Notes: generated by a model not told the origin, from the letters alone. Shown: positions 43,528-53,182, numbered from the stretch's first letter. The stretch is DNA of 64,000 bases from CAZPMT01 sp964587655 (GCA_964587655.1 CAZPMT010000015.1:1-64000); one strand, 5' to 3'. Translations and numbers: made by a program.

Positions 43528-45534
43528 TCAACGCTTGTCCAATATCGCCCCGTTCTTGAAACAACTGTCGAAGAGTTCCGCCATGGAGCCGCTGAATTCG
43601 CCGCACTTGATGTTCATCCACGTGCGCTGATCGCCCACTGCGTAGTAGAGGCGCGTCTTTCCTCCAAAATCGACAATGTCCGGGTCCGATGCGTTAATCC
43701 CGTCGTCGATCTCGTCAGGCGCGAGCACGGGATTCGCCGCACTGAGTTCCCAGTTCTTCAGGTCCTTTGATCGGGCAAGGTACGTCTCGAAGAACCATCG
43801 CGGCGTCCGGCGCTCCAAGTACATCATGTAGTAGCTGCCATTGGCGTAGCGGATGCACGGGCATGCGGTGTAGCGTGTCTTACCGAACACGGCATCCGGG
43901 ACTTTCTTCCATTGCATGAGATCATCTGACTTGGCGAACTTGATCGTGAAAGCCGGCCACTTGGGATCGTTCGTCTCGTACGCCATGACGAAGCCGTCGG
44001 GCCCTTTACACACGGTGCTGTTGAAGAGATGCTCGGAAGGGTCCTGCTCGATGACGCGGCTGCTGTCCCATGTCACGAGATCGGATGACTTGAACATTGT
44101 GACGTCGTTCCAATCGTTGTTCTCGAAGCGGGACGCAAATGCATAGAAGGTCCCGTCGTGCACGAAAGCGGACGCCAGGCTGTAGCCCACCGCGAACCGG
44201 GCGAGTTCGCTGCCGTTCTCGGCGTCGCGAAGGGAGAGGTAGTAGTCTTCTTTCGCGCCGCCCGACGCCGGCCGGACGCAGGCCATCAGGCACAGCCGAT
44301 CCTTCCAGACAACCGGCGAGACTTCGCACATGTCGCGATAGATCACGCCGGACTTCGTAAGCGGGATTGTCTCGCGCTTGATCTTTGGCGGTGCGATATC
44401 GGCAAAGATGTCCGTGGGCCAGTGATCGAGCCGGAAAAATCCCTTGGGCGTCTCCTGCGTGAACTGGACGTATGCCTGCGACGCGCCTTTGGTGGTGTAC
44501 TGGATCTCCCCGACGGTATCCTTGTTGACCTTGACGCCGAACACCTTGTAACCCATCAGCGTGCAGTCGTCAAAGTCCGCGCGGAGGTACTTCCCGTGTT
44601 CGACGCTCTGCACGATACCGTCCGTGGGCGTCCCCTGCGGCTGCGAGAAGTTCAACGTCACGAGTTTGCAGCGCTTCAGGCCAATACGCGTGAAGGTCTT
44701 GAAACCATAGTTGCTCGCCTTGAGGCTGCATTGCGGGCCGACCAGTGTGCAGTCTTCGAAGACGGCGTCGGGCTGATCGGGCATGCTGGGATTCTCGACG
44801 CGGACATATGCGCCCGCGGCGTCGCCCCACCAGTCCAGGGACAACAAGTGGCAACGCCGGAAAGTGATGGGTTCGTCTGCCCTCGACAGACAGTTGCCGA
44901 CGCCTCCGCCAAAGGCGCGGCCGATTCCGACGCAGTCTTCGACGACCACCGTGAATGGTTCGACCTTATCCGTGCAGTCCCAGAAGAGTCCCGCGTCGGC
45001 GCCCGTGGCGTAGATTCCGCGCAACCGCCAGCGGTCCCATTGTATCGATGAGAACGTGGGTTCGGTGTGCTTATCGGACCAGCCTTTGAGCGTCGCGCGA
45101 ATCGTGGACCACCAGTCGAAGCTCTTGAACCCTTTCTCCGGATCGCCGGAGTCAATGACAACCCATCCCGTCGTTCCGGAGCCGAGAGCGCCGTCAGTGT
45201 CGCCGATGAGCGCGTTGTACGCGCCCGCCGCTCCCTTATGCTCGACGTATAGGTTGGCCTCGACGTACGTGTCCGGCCGAACGATGATCCGATGGCCGCC
45301 ATTGTCGTCAGGCACAGCGAGCAACGCCTGTTGAATCGTCTGAAACGCCGTCGCCCACGTCGCGCCATCCGAGTCGTCGCCAAGTTTCGACACGCAGAGC
45401 GTCTTGCCGGCGGATGAGTGAGGCGCAACGTCATCTGACGCGTGCGCGCACACGCCAAGCGACAACATGGCCGCAAGGCAGATCCCAAGAGTCAAGATCT
45501 CGTATCCACTATATGCGAATGAATTCAGCATCAC
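43528..45534 (-). CDS. Secreted beta-helix/glycosidase-like five-bladed propeller fusion
   Basis: 668 residues; the start is GTG/ATG at 45534/45531 with AAGGAGA upstream. Signal-like N-terminus (ILTLGICLAAMLSLGVCAHA). Residues about 43-380 repeat the beta-helix of the gene at 41821 (DDSDGATWATAFQTIQQALLAVPDD, DDCTLMGYKVFGVK). Residues about 395-668 look like a GH43/GH32-type propeller: FRVSPVVWKD-like entry, FAVGYSLASAFVHDGTFYAFASRFE, NSTVCKGPDGFVMAYETND, SDDLMQWKKVPDAVFG, CPCIRYANGSYYMMYLERR, DLKNWELS, NASDPDIVDFGGKTRLYYAVGD. It may cleave or bind arabinan/xylan-type glycans. Specificity unknown. Confidence 0.75.
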   Translation of the reverse strand: MMLNSFAYSGYEILTLGICLAAMLSLGVCAHASDDVAPHSSAGKTLCVSKLGDDSDGATWATAFQTIQQALLAVPDDNGGHRIIVRPDTYVEANLYVEHKGAAGAYNALIGDTDGALGSGTTGWVVIDSGDPEKGFKSFDWWSTIRATLKGWSDKHTEPTFSSIQWDRWRLRGIYATGADAGLFWDCTDKVEPFTVVVEDCVGIGRAFGGGVGNCLSRADEPITFRRCHLLSLDWWGDAAGAYVRVENPSMPDQPDAVFEDCTLVGPQCSLKASNYGFKTFTRIGLKRCKLVTLNFSQPQGTPTDGIVQSVEHGKYLRADFDDCTLMGYKVFGVKVNKDTVGEIQYTTKGASQAYVQFTQETPKGFFRLDHWPTDIFADIAPPKIKRETIPLTKSGVIYRDMCEVSPVVWKDRLCLMACVRPASGGAKEDYYLSLRDAENGSELARFAVGYSLASAFVHDGTFYAFASRFENNDWNDVTMFKSSDLVTWDSSRVIEQDPSEHLFNSTVCKGPDGFVMAYETNDPKWPAFTIKFAKSDDLMQWKKVPDAVFGKTRYTACPCIRYANGSYYMMYLERRTPRWFFETYLARSKDLKNWELSAANPVLAPDEIDDGINASDPDIVDFGGKTRLYYAVGDQRTWMNIKCGEFSGSMAELFDSCFKNGAILDKR

Positions 45535-45718
45535 CAGGTTCTCCTTCTGTCTTGTGTAATGGCGCCCTCTGCCCCGTGGCTCCGGCCTTCATGGCTTGAT
45601 TGACCTGCATAGCGAGAAGCTCCTTGATGGCGCACTCCTCGCACTCCTCAAGCATCCCTTCCTCCGCCAAGAAGGCATCGAAAGAAGAGCCGATGTGCCC
45701 TCTGTCTTTGTTCCTCAT
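45509..45718 (-). CDS. Truncated helix-turn-helix antitoxin-like protein
   Basis: 69 residues. HIGSSFDAFLAEEGMLEECEECAIKELLAMQVNQAMK matches the N-terminal part of XRE-family antitoxins of HigBA-like pairs. The helix-turn-helix that should follow (KTEMARRM-type) is missing; the tail (ATGQRAPLHKTEGEPGDAEFIRI) looks out of place and overlaps the start of the next gene. No toxin gene is seen. Likely a remnant. Confidence 0.55.
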   Translation of the reverse strand: MRNKDRGHIGSSFDAFLAEEGMLEECEECAIKELLAMQVNQAMKAGATGQRAPLHKTEGEPGDAEFIRI

Positions 45719-45876
45719 AACGACACGATCTCCGTCATTGTCTATTTCCTGCTCACGGCTTTCAGCCGGTTGAGCGCGAGTTGCCTATCCTGCCCCATTC
45801 AAGCGGACTACTGCTTCCTTTGCATTGTAAGCCGCTGGCCGCTATGCTGCAAGAGGACAACAACGGAGGGGCGAAG

Positions 45877-46926
45877 ATGAGCACGAATGACATTTCACGG
45901 CGGGTATTCCTGGCGGCAGGCGCAGCCGGGGCGGTGGCGGCAACGGGCGGGGCGACTGTCTCAGCGCAGGAGAAGGCGGACGCGGATCAGAAGAAGGGCG
46001 CTCAGCGTTTGCCTCTAGATAAGCTGGAGGCATGGGAGAAGCTGCAGTATGGCATGTTTATCCATTATGGGATGAGCACGTTCGTGCAGAACGAACTGCC
46101 GGACGGGAAGGCACCGCCGGCCACGTATGCGCCTGACAAGCTGGACGTCGGGCAGTGGGTCTCCGTGATACGCGACGCTGGGATGAAGTATGCGGTGCTC
46201 ACGGCGAAGCACGTCGCGGGTCATTGCCTGTGGCCGACGAAACGCACGGATTACTCGGTCGTGAACAGCACGGACAAGACGGACGTGGTGGAGAAGTTCG
46301 TGACCGCGTGCCGCGAGAAAGGCGTGCTGCCGGGGTTCTACTACTGCTCGTGGGACAATCACAACCGCTACGGGAGCCGCACGCCTTCGGACGGCGCCGT
46401 TTCCTACACCACGTCGTTGTACCAGACGTTTCAGACTGCTCAATTGACGGAGCTCCTTACGCAGTACGGGCCGATCGCGGAGACATGGATCGACATACCC
46501 GGCGTGCTGGGGCGCGGCTATCGGACGTTCCTCTACGACTACGTTGCGCGGTTGCAGCCCGATACCGTCATCATGATGAACAGCGGCATATCGACGCAGG
46601 AGGATTACAAAGTCGAGTATGCGTGGCCGTCGGACATCATCGCGATCGAGCGCAGCCTTCCCGTCGAGGCCGGCTTCAAGAAGTTCCGCGAGATCGAAGG
46701 CAAGACGTATTACATGCCGGGGGAGGTCTGCGATCCCATCGGCAAGGAATGGTTCTGGGTCGATGGAGACATGCCGCGTTCCGACGACGCACTTCTCAAG
46801 CAGTTCCAGGCATGCAAGGCACGGGGCGTCAACCTCCTTCTGGATGTGCCGCCGGATAGGCATGGCCTGATACCGGACTACTCGGTCCAGGCGCTCAACA
46901 GGCTGCGGAAGAACGCAAGCATATGA
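45877..46926 (+). CDS. Tat-exported GH29 alpha-L-fucosidase
   Basis: 349 residues from the ATG at 45877 (GGAGGGG eight bases upstream). Twin-arginine signal SRRVFLAAGAAG. GH29 features: WEKLQYGMFIHYGMSTF, YAVLTAKHVAGHCLWPTKRTDYSV, LPGFYYCSWDNHNRYG, YGPIAETWIDIPG (region of the nucleophile Asp) and a C-terminal GEVCDPIGKEWFWVDGDM. Shorter than many GH29 enzymes, lacking the C-terminal beta-sandwich. Periplasmic fucose release is likely. The downstream alpha/alpha-barrel protein starts ten bases later, so the two form an operon. Confidence 0.88.
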   Translation: MSTNDISRRVFLAAGAAGAVAATGGATVSAQEKADADQKKGAQRLPLDKLEAWEKLQYGMFIHYGMSTFVQNELPDGKAPPATYAPDKLDVGQWVSVIRDAGMKYAVLTAKHVAGHCLWPTKRTDYSVVNSTDKTDVVEKFVTACREKGVLPGFYYCSWDNHNRYGSRTPSDGAVSYTTSLYQTFQTAQLTELLTQYGPIAETWIDIPGVLGRGYRTFLYDYVARLQPDTVIMMNSGISTQEDYKVEYAWPSDIIAIERSLPVEAGFKKFREIEGKTYYMPGEVCDPIGKEWFWVDGDMPRSDDALLKQFQACKARGVNLLLDVPPDRHGLIPDYSVQALNRLRKNASI

Positions 46927-46936
46927 GGGGAAATCG

Positions 46937-48967
46937 ATGAAACGGCTTGTCGTGGTTTCGTGTCTGTTGACCGTGGGAGGTTTGTTCATGTCGAGCGCAA
47001 GAGCAGCGGATCGGTTTGACGGGAAGCACTTCCGCGGAGAAGGCGACGTCGAGTACTTGCAGTTGCTGGATACGGCCTATCGGATGTTCTATCCCGATCC
47101 GGAACTGCAGAACATCTCGATGCTCTACAGCCCGGTGTGGAACGGCTTCGTCGAGGGCCCAACGTGGGGCGCGTGGTGGATTCAGAACAGCTACGGGACG
47201 ACCTATTGTGCGCTTCCTTTCTACCTTGAGCCATACACGACCTTCCTTCAGAACGCGCAGGACTTGTGGTTCAACCTGATGGGCGACGGCGAGCGGAAGG
47301 GCGATAAGGGTTACGTCGCGCCGGACGGGTGCCTTTGCGACGCGGCCACACCCACAACCATCTACTACCGGCAGGGCGATGGCCGGGTGGATATTCACGA
47401 CTGGGGGATGGAGTTCACGGCGGCCGGAATTGTGATGCAGTCGGAATTGCTGCTCATCAGCCGCGATAAAGACGCCATAGCGCGTTACCTGCCCATGCTC
47501 GAACGCAGCGCGAACTTCATCGAGACGCGCCGCGATCCGAAGAACAACCTGTTTCTGGCCGGTCCGGCAGGAAATCTTCTTGCGCCGAGTTATGCCGCGT
47601 GGAAGCGGCCCGACGGGACATTCGACAAGGCCTACCTTACCGGTCTGTCCGTCACTTACATCGCCGCCCTCGACCGCGTGATCGAACTCGAGAAGATGGC
47701 CGGCCATGCGGACAAGGCAGCCCTATACACCGAACGGCGCGACCTCGCCCGCAAAGGTTTGCCTACGCTGACGACCGACGACGGTTACTTGATCAAGTAC
47801 ATGGACCCCGACGGGACGAAGCACGGCGTCTACGGCGCGGAGAAGCACGGTTATTTCGAAGCGGTCTGTAATCACGATGCAATCGCGTTCCGAGTCGCGG
47901 ACGACGCGCAATCAAAGCGGATCTACGACAAGATAGCCTCAATCCCGGGGCTGCGTCCATGCAATCTCATTATCACGAACTGTCCGGGGCTGGACGACAT
48001 GTACGAGGAGCCGACAAGTTGGCTGTGGAAGTTCGGCACGTGGGTGAACGGCGGACATTGGACCACGTGCGAGGCGCGCATGATCATGGCGTACTACCGA
48101 GTGGGCGCCTTCGACGATGCGCGGCGCGCGATGAAGAAGATCCTCGAGTTCGCACGGATCTTCCGCACGGACAATCCGTTGGTCGAATTCGGCGCGAAGG
48201 TCTATCAGCCCAAGGAGCCTATCAACTGCGTTTACGATACGTGGGGCGCGCCCGCCGCGCTCATTCGCGGGTTGTTCGAGTACCTCTACACCGCGGAAGG
48301 ACTGAAGCTCATTCCACACATTCCGCCAACAATCACGGAACTCGAGCAGCACATCCCGATCCGGTTCGGGACGAAGCGCCTCTACTTGTCGACGGCTGGC
48401 GCCGGGCCTGTCACTTCAGTCCTCGTGAACGGAAAGGCCTGGACGCGCTTCGATAAGGAATCCGTTTCGTTTCCCTACGACGAGACACCGGACGTTGCGA
48501 CAATACAGATCCTGTTTGGAGGCGCTCAGGCCAAGACGACGCCGGAGCGGCCTGCGCCTGTCAAACTGAACGTGCCTCCGGCCGGAGATCCTTTCTGGAA
48601 TACGGCGGACTTCGCGACGACGAAGACGCCGACGCCGTCGGTATCACTTGCGAGCGTCGGCAGCTTCTATGCCGCGCTACAGAAGGAGGATCTCGAGCAG
48701 ACCTATGAGGCGCAGCATGCGAAATTGATTGTCGACTATGTCTCCGCCATTCACGCGCGTGAGAAGCTCAAGAAAGAAGGAAAGCTGCCGCAGTTGCCGG
48801 AGGCCTCGCAAGTTGCGGCCGATCGTTCCTACCCAGAGGCCGCGGATCGGCTTGCGCAGGGACTCGATAAGGTCATGCAGTCCTATGAACAGTCCAGCGA
48901 ACCTCGCAAGAAGCAATTGGCCGATCTCTGGAAACAGTCCGCCGGAGCCCATGCGCCCGTGCAGTAG
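46937..48967 (+). CDS. Secreted (alpha/alpha)6-barrel glycoside hydrolase-like protein
   Basis: 676 residues with GAGGGG before the ATG. Signal peptide to about 23 (SSARAAD). Residues about 40-500 show paired helices with conserved aromatics and acids as in GH63/GH78/GH94-type barrels: FVEGPTWGAWWIQNSYGTTY, DWGMEFTAAGIVMQSELLLI, NNLFLAGPAGNLLAPSYAAWKRPDGT, EEPTSWLWKFGTWVNGGHW, DTWGAPAALIRGLFEYLYT. A small beta domain (about 455-540) follows, then a helical C-terminus rich in Lys/Glu. Family cannot be fixed. Co-transcribed with the fucosidase, so it probably acts on the same glycan. Confidence 0.75.
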   Translation: MKRLVVVSCLLTVGGLFMSSARAADRFDGKHFRGEGDVEYLQLLDTAYRMFYPDPELQNISMLYSPVWNGFVEGPTWGAWWIQNSYGTTYCALPFYLEPYTTFLQNAQDLWFNLMGDGERKGDKGYVAPDGCLCDAATPTTIYYRQGDGRVDIHDWGMEFTAAGIVMQSELLLISRDKDAIARYLPMLERSANFIETRRDPKNNLFLAGPAGNLLAPSYAAWKRPDGTFDKAYLTGLSVTYIAALDRVIELEKMAGHADKAALYTERRDLARKGLPTLTTDDGYLIKYMDPDGTKHGVYGAEKHGYFEAVCNHDAIAFRVADDAQSKRIYDKIASIPGLRPCNLIITNCPGLDDMYEEPTSWLWKFGTWVNGGHWTTCEARMIMAYYRVGAFDDARRAMKKILEFARIFRTDNPLVEFGAKVYQPKEPINCVYDTWGAPAALIRGLFEYLYTAEGLKLIPHIPPTITELEQHIPIRFGTKRLYLSTAGAGPVTSVLVNGKAWTRFDKESVSFPYDETPDVATIQILFGGAQAKTTPERPAPVKLNVPPAGDPFWNTADFATTKTPTPSVSLASVGSFYAALQKEDLEQTYEAQHAKLIVDYVSAIHAREKLKKEGKLPQLPEASQVAADRSYPEAADRLAQGLDKVMQSYEQSSEPRKKQLADLWKQSAGAHAPVQ

Positions 48968-49024
48968 GTAATCGCACCAGGACGACTTCATGTTCCAATT
49001 GACCGCTGCCGAAGACGCGCGTCT

Positions 49025-49045
49025 AAGGTCACAACCTGTGACCTT
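49025..49045. promoter_or_regulatory. Palindromic operator-like site
   Basis: AAGGTCACA (49025-49033), ACC, TGTGACCTT (49037-49045), followed by a further AAAGGTCA direct half-site at 49046-49053. It lies about 60 bases before the dehydrogenase start and has no T-run, so a regulator-binding site is more likely than a terminator. Confidence 0.5.
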
Positions 49046-49103
49046 AAAGGTCAGGCGCGGATAACATTCTGAAATGTTTCTTGCTAGGAGGTGAGGCCAG
49101 GAT

Positions 49104-50111
49104 ATGGGCAAGCCGAGATCTGTCATGCTCATCACGCGAGAGATGCAGGAGCGGTGTTTCGCCGATGAAGACTTGAAGCGCATCGATGGCGCGACGACGC
49201 TTGCGCCTGCGAAGACGGATTCGTGCTCTGATGAACAGCAACTTGCCGCGATCTCGGGCGCCGAGATTGCCATAACGGGCTGGGGTACGCAGCCCATCAC
49301 GGCGGCGATGCTGGATGCGGCCCCCGGACTCATGTTGTTGTGTCACAGCGCGGGTTCCGTGAAGCATCTGATTGACGGCGACTTGTTTCTCCGGCGGGGG
49401 ATTCGCGTGTGCTCCGCGCGGCAGGCGCTGGCGGTCGGCGTAGCGGAGTTCGCTTTCGGCATGATGCTGGTGTCGATGAAAGGCGTCTGGCGGTTGCGCG
49501 AGCTCACTTCGCAAGGGGTATGGGACCAATCGGGGGCGAAGGATTGGACTCGTGAACCGTACGGTGCCACGGTCGGGATCGTCGGGGCGAGCAGCGTCGG
49601 CCGCGAGATGATCCGTTTGTGCAAGACGCTTTCGCTGGCGGCGCTGTTGCTTTGCGATCCTTACATCACGGCGGAGGAGGCCCGGGAAATGGGCGCGGCA
49701 AAGGTCGAGTTGGACGATCTGATGCGGCGTTCGGACGTGGTCTCTTTACACACGCCCGCGACCGAGGAGTGCGGCCATCTCATCAACGCACGAAACCTGG
49801 CCCTGCTCAAGGACCGCGCCATATTTATCAACACGGCGCGCGGGATGTGCGTCGATGAAGCCGCGTTGATTGCCGAATTGGAGAAGGGCCGCATTCTCGC
49901 GTGTCTCGATGTGACCGATCCGGAGCCGTCGGCGCCGGAGAGTCCGTTGTACCGGTTGCCGAACTGCATCCTCACGCCGCACGTCGCCGGCGCGGTCAAG
50001 GAAAACACGCTGCGCCAGGGCAAGCAGGTCGCAGACCAGATTGATGCCTACGTGCGCGGCGTGGCATTGCCCGGGGAAATTGACTTGCGGCGACACCAAC
50101 GGCTTGCCTGA
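49104..50111 (+). CDS. D-isomer-specific 2-hydroxyacid dehydrogenase
   Basis: 335 residues; GGAGGTGAGG precedes the ATG. NAD-binding motif VGIVGASSVGREMI (about 153-166) is a GxSxxG variant. Catalytic Arg in INTARGMCVDEAAL, Glu in DVTDPEPS, His in LTPHVAGAVKEN. Typical length. It likely interconverts a 2-hydroxyacid and a 2-oxoacid, for example a sugar-acid derivative in this catabolic region. It is preceded by an operator-like palindrome, so expression may respond to a ligand. Confidence 0.88.
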   Translation: MGKPRSVMLITREMQERCFADEDLKRIDGATTLAPAKTDSCSDEQQLAAISGAEIAITGWGTQPITAAMLDAAPGLMLLCHSAGSVKHLIDGDLFLRRGIRVCSARQALAVGVAEFAFGMMLVSMKGVWRLRELTSQGVWDQSGAKDWTREPYGATVGIVGASSVGREMIRLCKTLSLAALLLCDPYITAEEAREMGAAKVELDDLMRRSDVVSLHTPATEECGHLINARNLALLKDRAIFINTARGMCVDEAALIAELEKGRILACLDVTDPEPSAPESPLYRLPNCILTPHVAGAVKENTLRQGKQVADQIDAYVRGVALPGEIDLRRHQRLA

Positions 50112-50285
50112 ACGTTCCGTTTCATCGCTGCATCTCGCCTTTTCAACAGGATCAACCGGATGTCGCCCTTGACAGCGGCAGTTACTGCCGGTACTCTTCA
50201 TCAAAAGTGCTGGAACTGAGGCAAGCTGATGAAATGCCGTTCCCTGCTGAGTAACACCCACAACGACGCCGTTGCTCCGGGCACT

Positions 50286-51662
50286 ATGAATAGACGGGCT
50301 TTCTGTCTCTCTTCTATTGGCGCGCTGGGCATGTTACTTGCCGGCGCGTCAGGATGCAGCAACACAAGTCGGAGGCGTCCCAACATTGTCCTGATTGTCC
50401 TGGATACCGTCCGCGCCGGCCACGTGAGCCATTGGGGATATCACCGCCGCACGACGCCTAACCTGGATAAGTTATCGCTCGATGCAACAGCCTATCGTCG
50501 CGCCTATTCCACGTCGCCGTGGACCCTGCCGGCTCACGCGACCCTGTTCACAGGCCAGTACTCGTTCCAACACGGCGTTGAGGCAATACTGGAGAAGGAC
50601 GCCGAGGGCAAGGAGAAGGTCAGGGAGCCCGCTCTGCCCGACTCTGCCATAACGGTTGCGGAGATTCTCAAGGCCGAAGGTTACGCAACGGCCGCGTTCA
50701 CGGCCAATACCGCCTACATGAGTGCGTGGACGAATCTCGGCCAGGGGTTTGATGTATACGATGTCCAGCGGCGGCCCGGCGTCGAAATGACGGAACCGAT
50801 CTCATCGTGGCTGCGCGCACGGCACGCGAAACCGTTCTTTCTTTTTGTGAACTACATCGACGCGCATTTTCAGTACAACACAAGACCCTGCCCTGGCGCG
50901 TTTGATGAACCCGTCTCGCAGGACAAGTCGCTAATCATAAAACTCGGGGATGCCGTGATGCCGGGCATCCAGCCCGCGGACGCGCAGTTGGTGACGGAAG
51001 TGACGGCCCAGTACGACTTGGGGATCGCGAACGCGGACCTCGCAATGGGCCAAGTGCTTGACTACCTGAAGCAGTCCGGACTGTACGACGATTGCGTCAT
51101 CTTCGTCACGTCTGATCACGGCGAGTTTCTTGGCGAGCATCTGTACGTGCAGCATTCCAAGGACCTCTACGAGGAGGTGCTCCACGTGCCATTGCTCGTC
51201 AAGGTAGCTGGACAGAGCCAAGGGTCTTGGTGCGAGCGCCCTGTCTCTCTCATCCAACTCTTCGGCGCCATGCTCGGCGCGGCACAAGCCGGCCGGACCT
51301 CGACGGCTTCTACCCTTGATGCAACGGCGCCCCTTCTCGCCGAGATCAACTACACGCGCAACTTCGATTTTGTGAACCCGATCTGGGGCCATCGGTTCCG
51401 CAGGCTCCGCACCGCATACTACGAATACCCGTGGAAACTGATCCATTCGTCGGATGGGCGCCACGAGTTGTACAATGTCGAAGAAGATCCAAAGGAAGCG
51501 GAGAACCGCTTTGGCGAGATCCCCGATCTTGCCAACCGGTTGGCGAAGGGCTTGGCATCGCTCAAGCCTGTATCCGACGCCCCTCCAGCACCCACGGCTA
51601 CTCCATCGCCGGAGTTGAGCGAGCAGGACAAGGAAGCACTGAGAGCCAACGGGTATCTATAG
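50286..51662 (+). CDS. Sulfatase-like lipoprotein of the alkaline-phosphatase superfamily, without the formylglycine motif
   Basis: 458 residues from ATG at 50286, giving a lipoprotein signal with lipobox ASGC; the in-frame ATG at 50229 is an alternative with a better ribosome site. Metal-binding motif NIVLIVLDTVRAGHVS, then STSPWTLPAHATLFTGQ where sulfatases have CxPxR; Thr/Ser replaces the modifiable Cys and the Arg is absent, as in the SPWTLPSH subgroup. FVNYIDAHF and VTSDHGEFLGEH give the other ligands. It is therefore probably a phosphodiesterase/transferase-type member and not a formylglycine sulfatase. Confidence 0.82.
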   Translation: MNRRAFCLSSIGALGMLLAGASGCSNTSRRRPNIVLIVLDTVRAGHVSHWGYHRRTTPNLDKLSLDATAYRRAYSTSPWTLPAHATLFTGQYSFQHGVEAILEKDAEGKEKVREPALPDSAITVAEILKAEGYATAAFTANTAYMSAWTNLGQGFDVYDVQRRPGVEMTEPISSWLRARHAKPFFLFVNYIDAHFQYNTRPCPGAFDEPVSQDKSLIIKLGDAVMPGIQPADAQLVTEVTAQYDLGIANADLAMGQVLDYLKQSGLYDDCVIFVTSDHGEFLGEHLYVQHSKDLYEEVLHVPLLVKVAGQSQGSWCERPVSLIQLFGAMLGAAQAGRTSTASTLDATAPLLAEINYTRNFDFVNPIWGHRFRRLRTAYYEYPWKLIHSSDGRHELYNVEEDPKEAENRFGEIPDLANRLAKGLASLKPVSDAPPAPTATPSPELSEQDKEALRANGYL

Positions 51663-51765
51663 CTCGCCTGATGAATAGGGCAGGCGGGCTCGAGTTCGAA
51701 AGGCTAGACTGATTGCGGGGCATTGCACTCGCTGGCATATGACAACAACGGAGAGAGGAGGAAAG

Positions 51766-53103
51766 ATGGGAACGGTGAAGAAGGAACGGCTTTCCAGAAG
51801 GGCTTTCTTGGGTCGCGTGGCAGGGGCAACGGCGGTCTTCAGCATTGTGCCGCGATATGTGGTCGCGAAATCGGGCGAGACTCCCCCAAGTGAGAAGCTG
51901 AACGTGGCAGGGATCGGCGCGGGCGGCCAGGCTTTTCATGATCTGAGCAGAGTCGCCTTGCAGTGCAACATTGTCGCTTTTGCGGACGTGGACGATGAGC
52001 GTGCGGCCAAGGCGGCCAAGAAGTGGCCGGACGCGAAACAGTACAAAGACTTCCGCGTGATGCTCGAGAAGGAGAAGGGCATCGATGCGGTCGTGGTGGC
52101 CACGCCGGACCATATGCACGCGCCTGCGGCCATGGCGGCCATGCAATTGGACAAGGGGGTCTACGTCGAGAAACCAATGGCGCACACGATCTTCGAGGTA
52201 CGCAAGATGATGGAGGCCGCGAAGAAATACAAGGTCGCGACGCAGATGGGAAATCAGGGCCACGGCCTGTACGGCTGCCGTCAGACGAAGACCTGGATCG
52301 AGGCGGGGGTCATCGGCGACGTCGCGGAGGTCCATTGCTGGACGAACCGCCCGACGTGGCCGCAGGGCATGGACCGCCCGACGGACACGCCGCCCGTCCC
52401 TCCCACGCTTGACTGGAACCTGTGGCTCGGCCCCGCGCCCGAGCGTCCCTACAACCCGGCGTACTGTCCGCACATCTGGCGCGGCTGGTACGATTTTGGT
52501 TGCGGCGCGTTGGGCGACATGGGTTGTCACATATTGGACTCGGCGTTTTGGGCGTTGAACCTCGGGGCGCCGGCGCGGATTTCGGCGGAGTCCTCCGGCA
52601 TCAAGAGCGAAAGCTACCCGAGTTGGTCCGTGATCAAGTACGAGTTCCCACAGCGCGGCAAGATGCCCGCGGTGACCTTGACGTGGCACGACGGCGGCAA
52701 GATGCCCGAACGTCCGGCGGAACTCGAGCAAAGCCGCCAGATGGGCGATGACGATGGCGGTTGCCTGTTCGTGGGCGCGAAGGGAAAACTGGTGGTCGGC
52801 ACGTACGGCAACGGCGGTCGTTTGCTTCCTGAATCGAAGATGGAGGACGCCAAATCGATCAAGGTGAAATACCCGAGGTCGCCGGGGCAGCACGAGGAAT
52901 GGATCGCGGCGTGCAAGGGCGGTGAACCGGCGGGCGCCAACTTCGATTACGCGGGTCCGCTCACTGAAATGGTGCTTCTCGGCAACATCGCCATTCGTGC
53001 GGGCCAGCCCATCGAGTGGGATTCCGCGAACATGAAGGCCGCCAACGTTCCCGAGGCTAACCGGCTTCTTCAGTGCGAATACCGCACGGGTTGGACGTTG
53101 TGA
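51766..53103 (+). CDS. Tat-exported Gfo/Idh/MocA-family oxidoreductase
   Basis: 445 residues from ATG at 51766 (GAGGAGG upstream). Twin-arginine signal SRRAFLGRVAG. Rossmann motif AGIGAGGQAFHDL, EKPMAHTIFEVRKMM (catalytic Lys region), GNQGHGLYGCRQTKTWIEAGVIGDVAEVHCWTN, and DMGCHILDSAFWALNLGAP (His region). Exported members of this family are common in Planctomycetes-like bacteria and probably process sugars in the periplasm. Substrate unknown. Confidence 0.9.
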   Translation: MGTVKKERLSRRAFLGRVAGATAVFSIVPRYVVAKSGETPPSEKLNVAGIGAGGQAFHDLSRVALQCNIVAFADVDDERAAKAAKKWPDAKQYKDFRVMLEKEKGIDAVVVATPDHMHAPAAMAAMQLDKGVYVEKPMAHTIFEVRKMMEAAKKYKVATQMGNQGHGLYGCRQTKTWIEAGVIGDVAEVHCWTNRPTWPQGMDRPTDTPPVPPTLDWNLWLGPAPERPYNPAYCPHIWRGWYDFGCGALGDMGCHILDSAFWALNLGAPARISAESSGIKSESYPSWSVIKYEFPQRGKMPAVTLTWHDGGKMPERPAELEQSRQMGDDDGGCLFVGAKGKLVVGTYGNGGRLLPESKMEDAKSIKVKYPRSPGQHEEWIAACKGGEPAGANFDYAGPLTEMVLLGNIAIRAGQPIEWDSANMKAANVPEANRLLQCEYRTGWTL

Positions 53104-53182
53104 CTTGTGAACCGGCGAAATGGCGGTTGAAGTCCTCTTCCGTCGATGGTACGATTCGTGCGCCATGACGAAAGGGGTAAAC

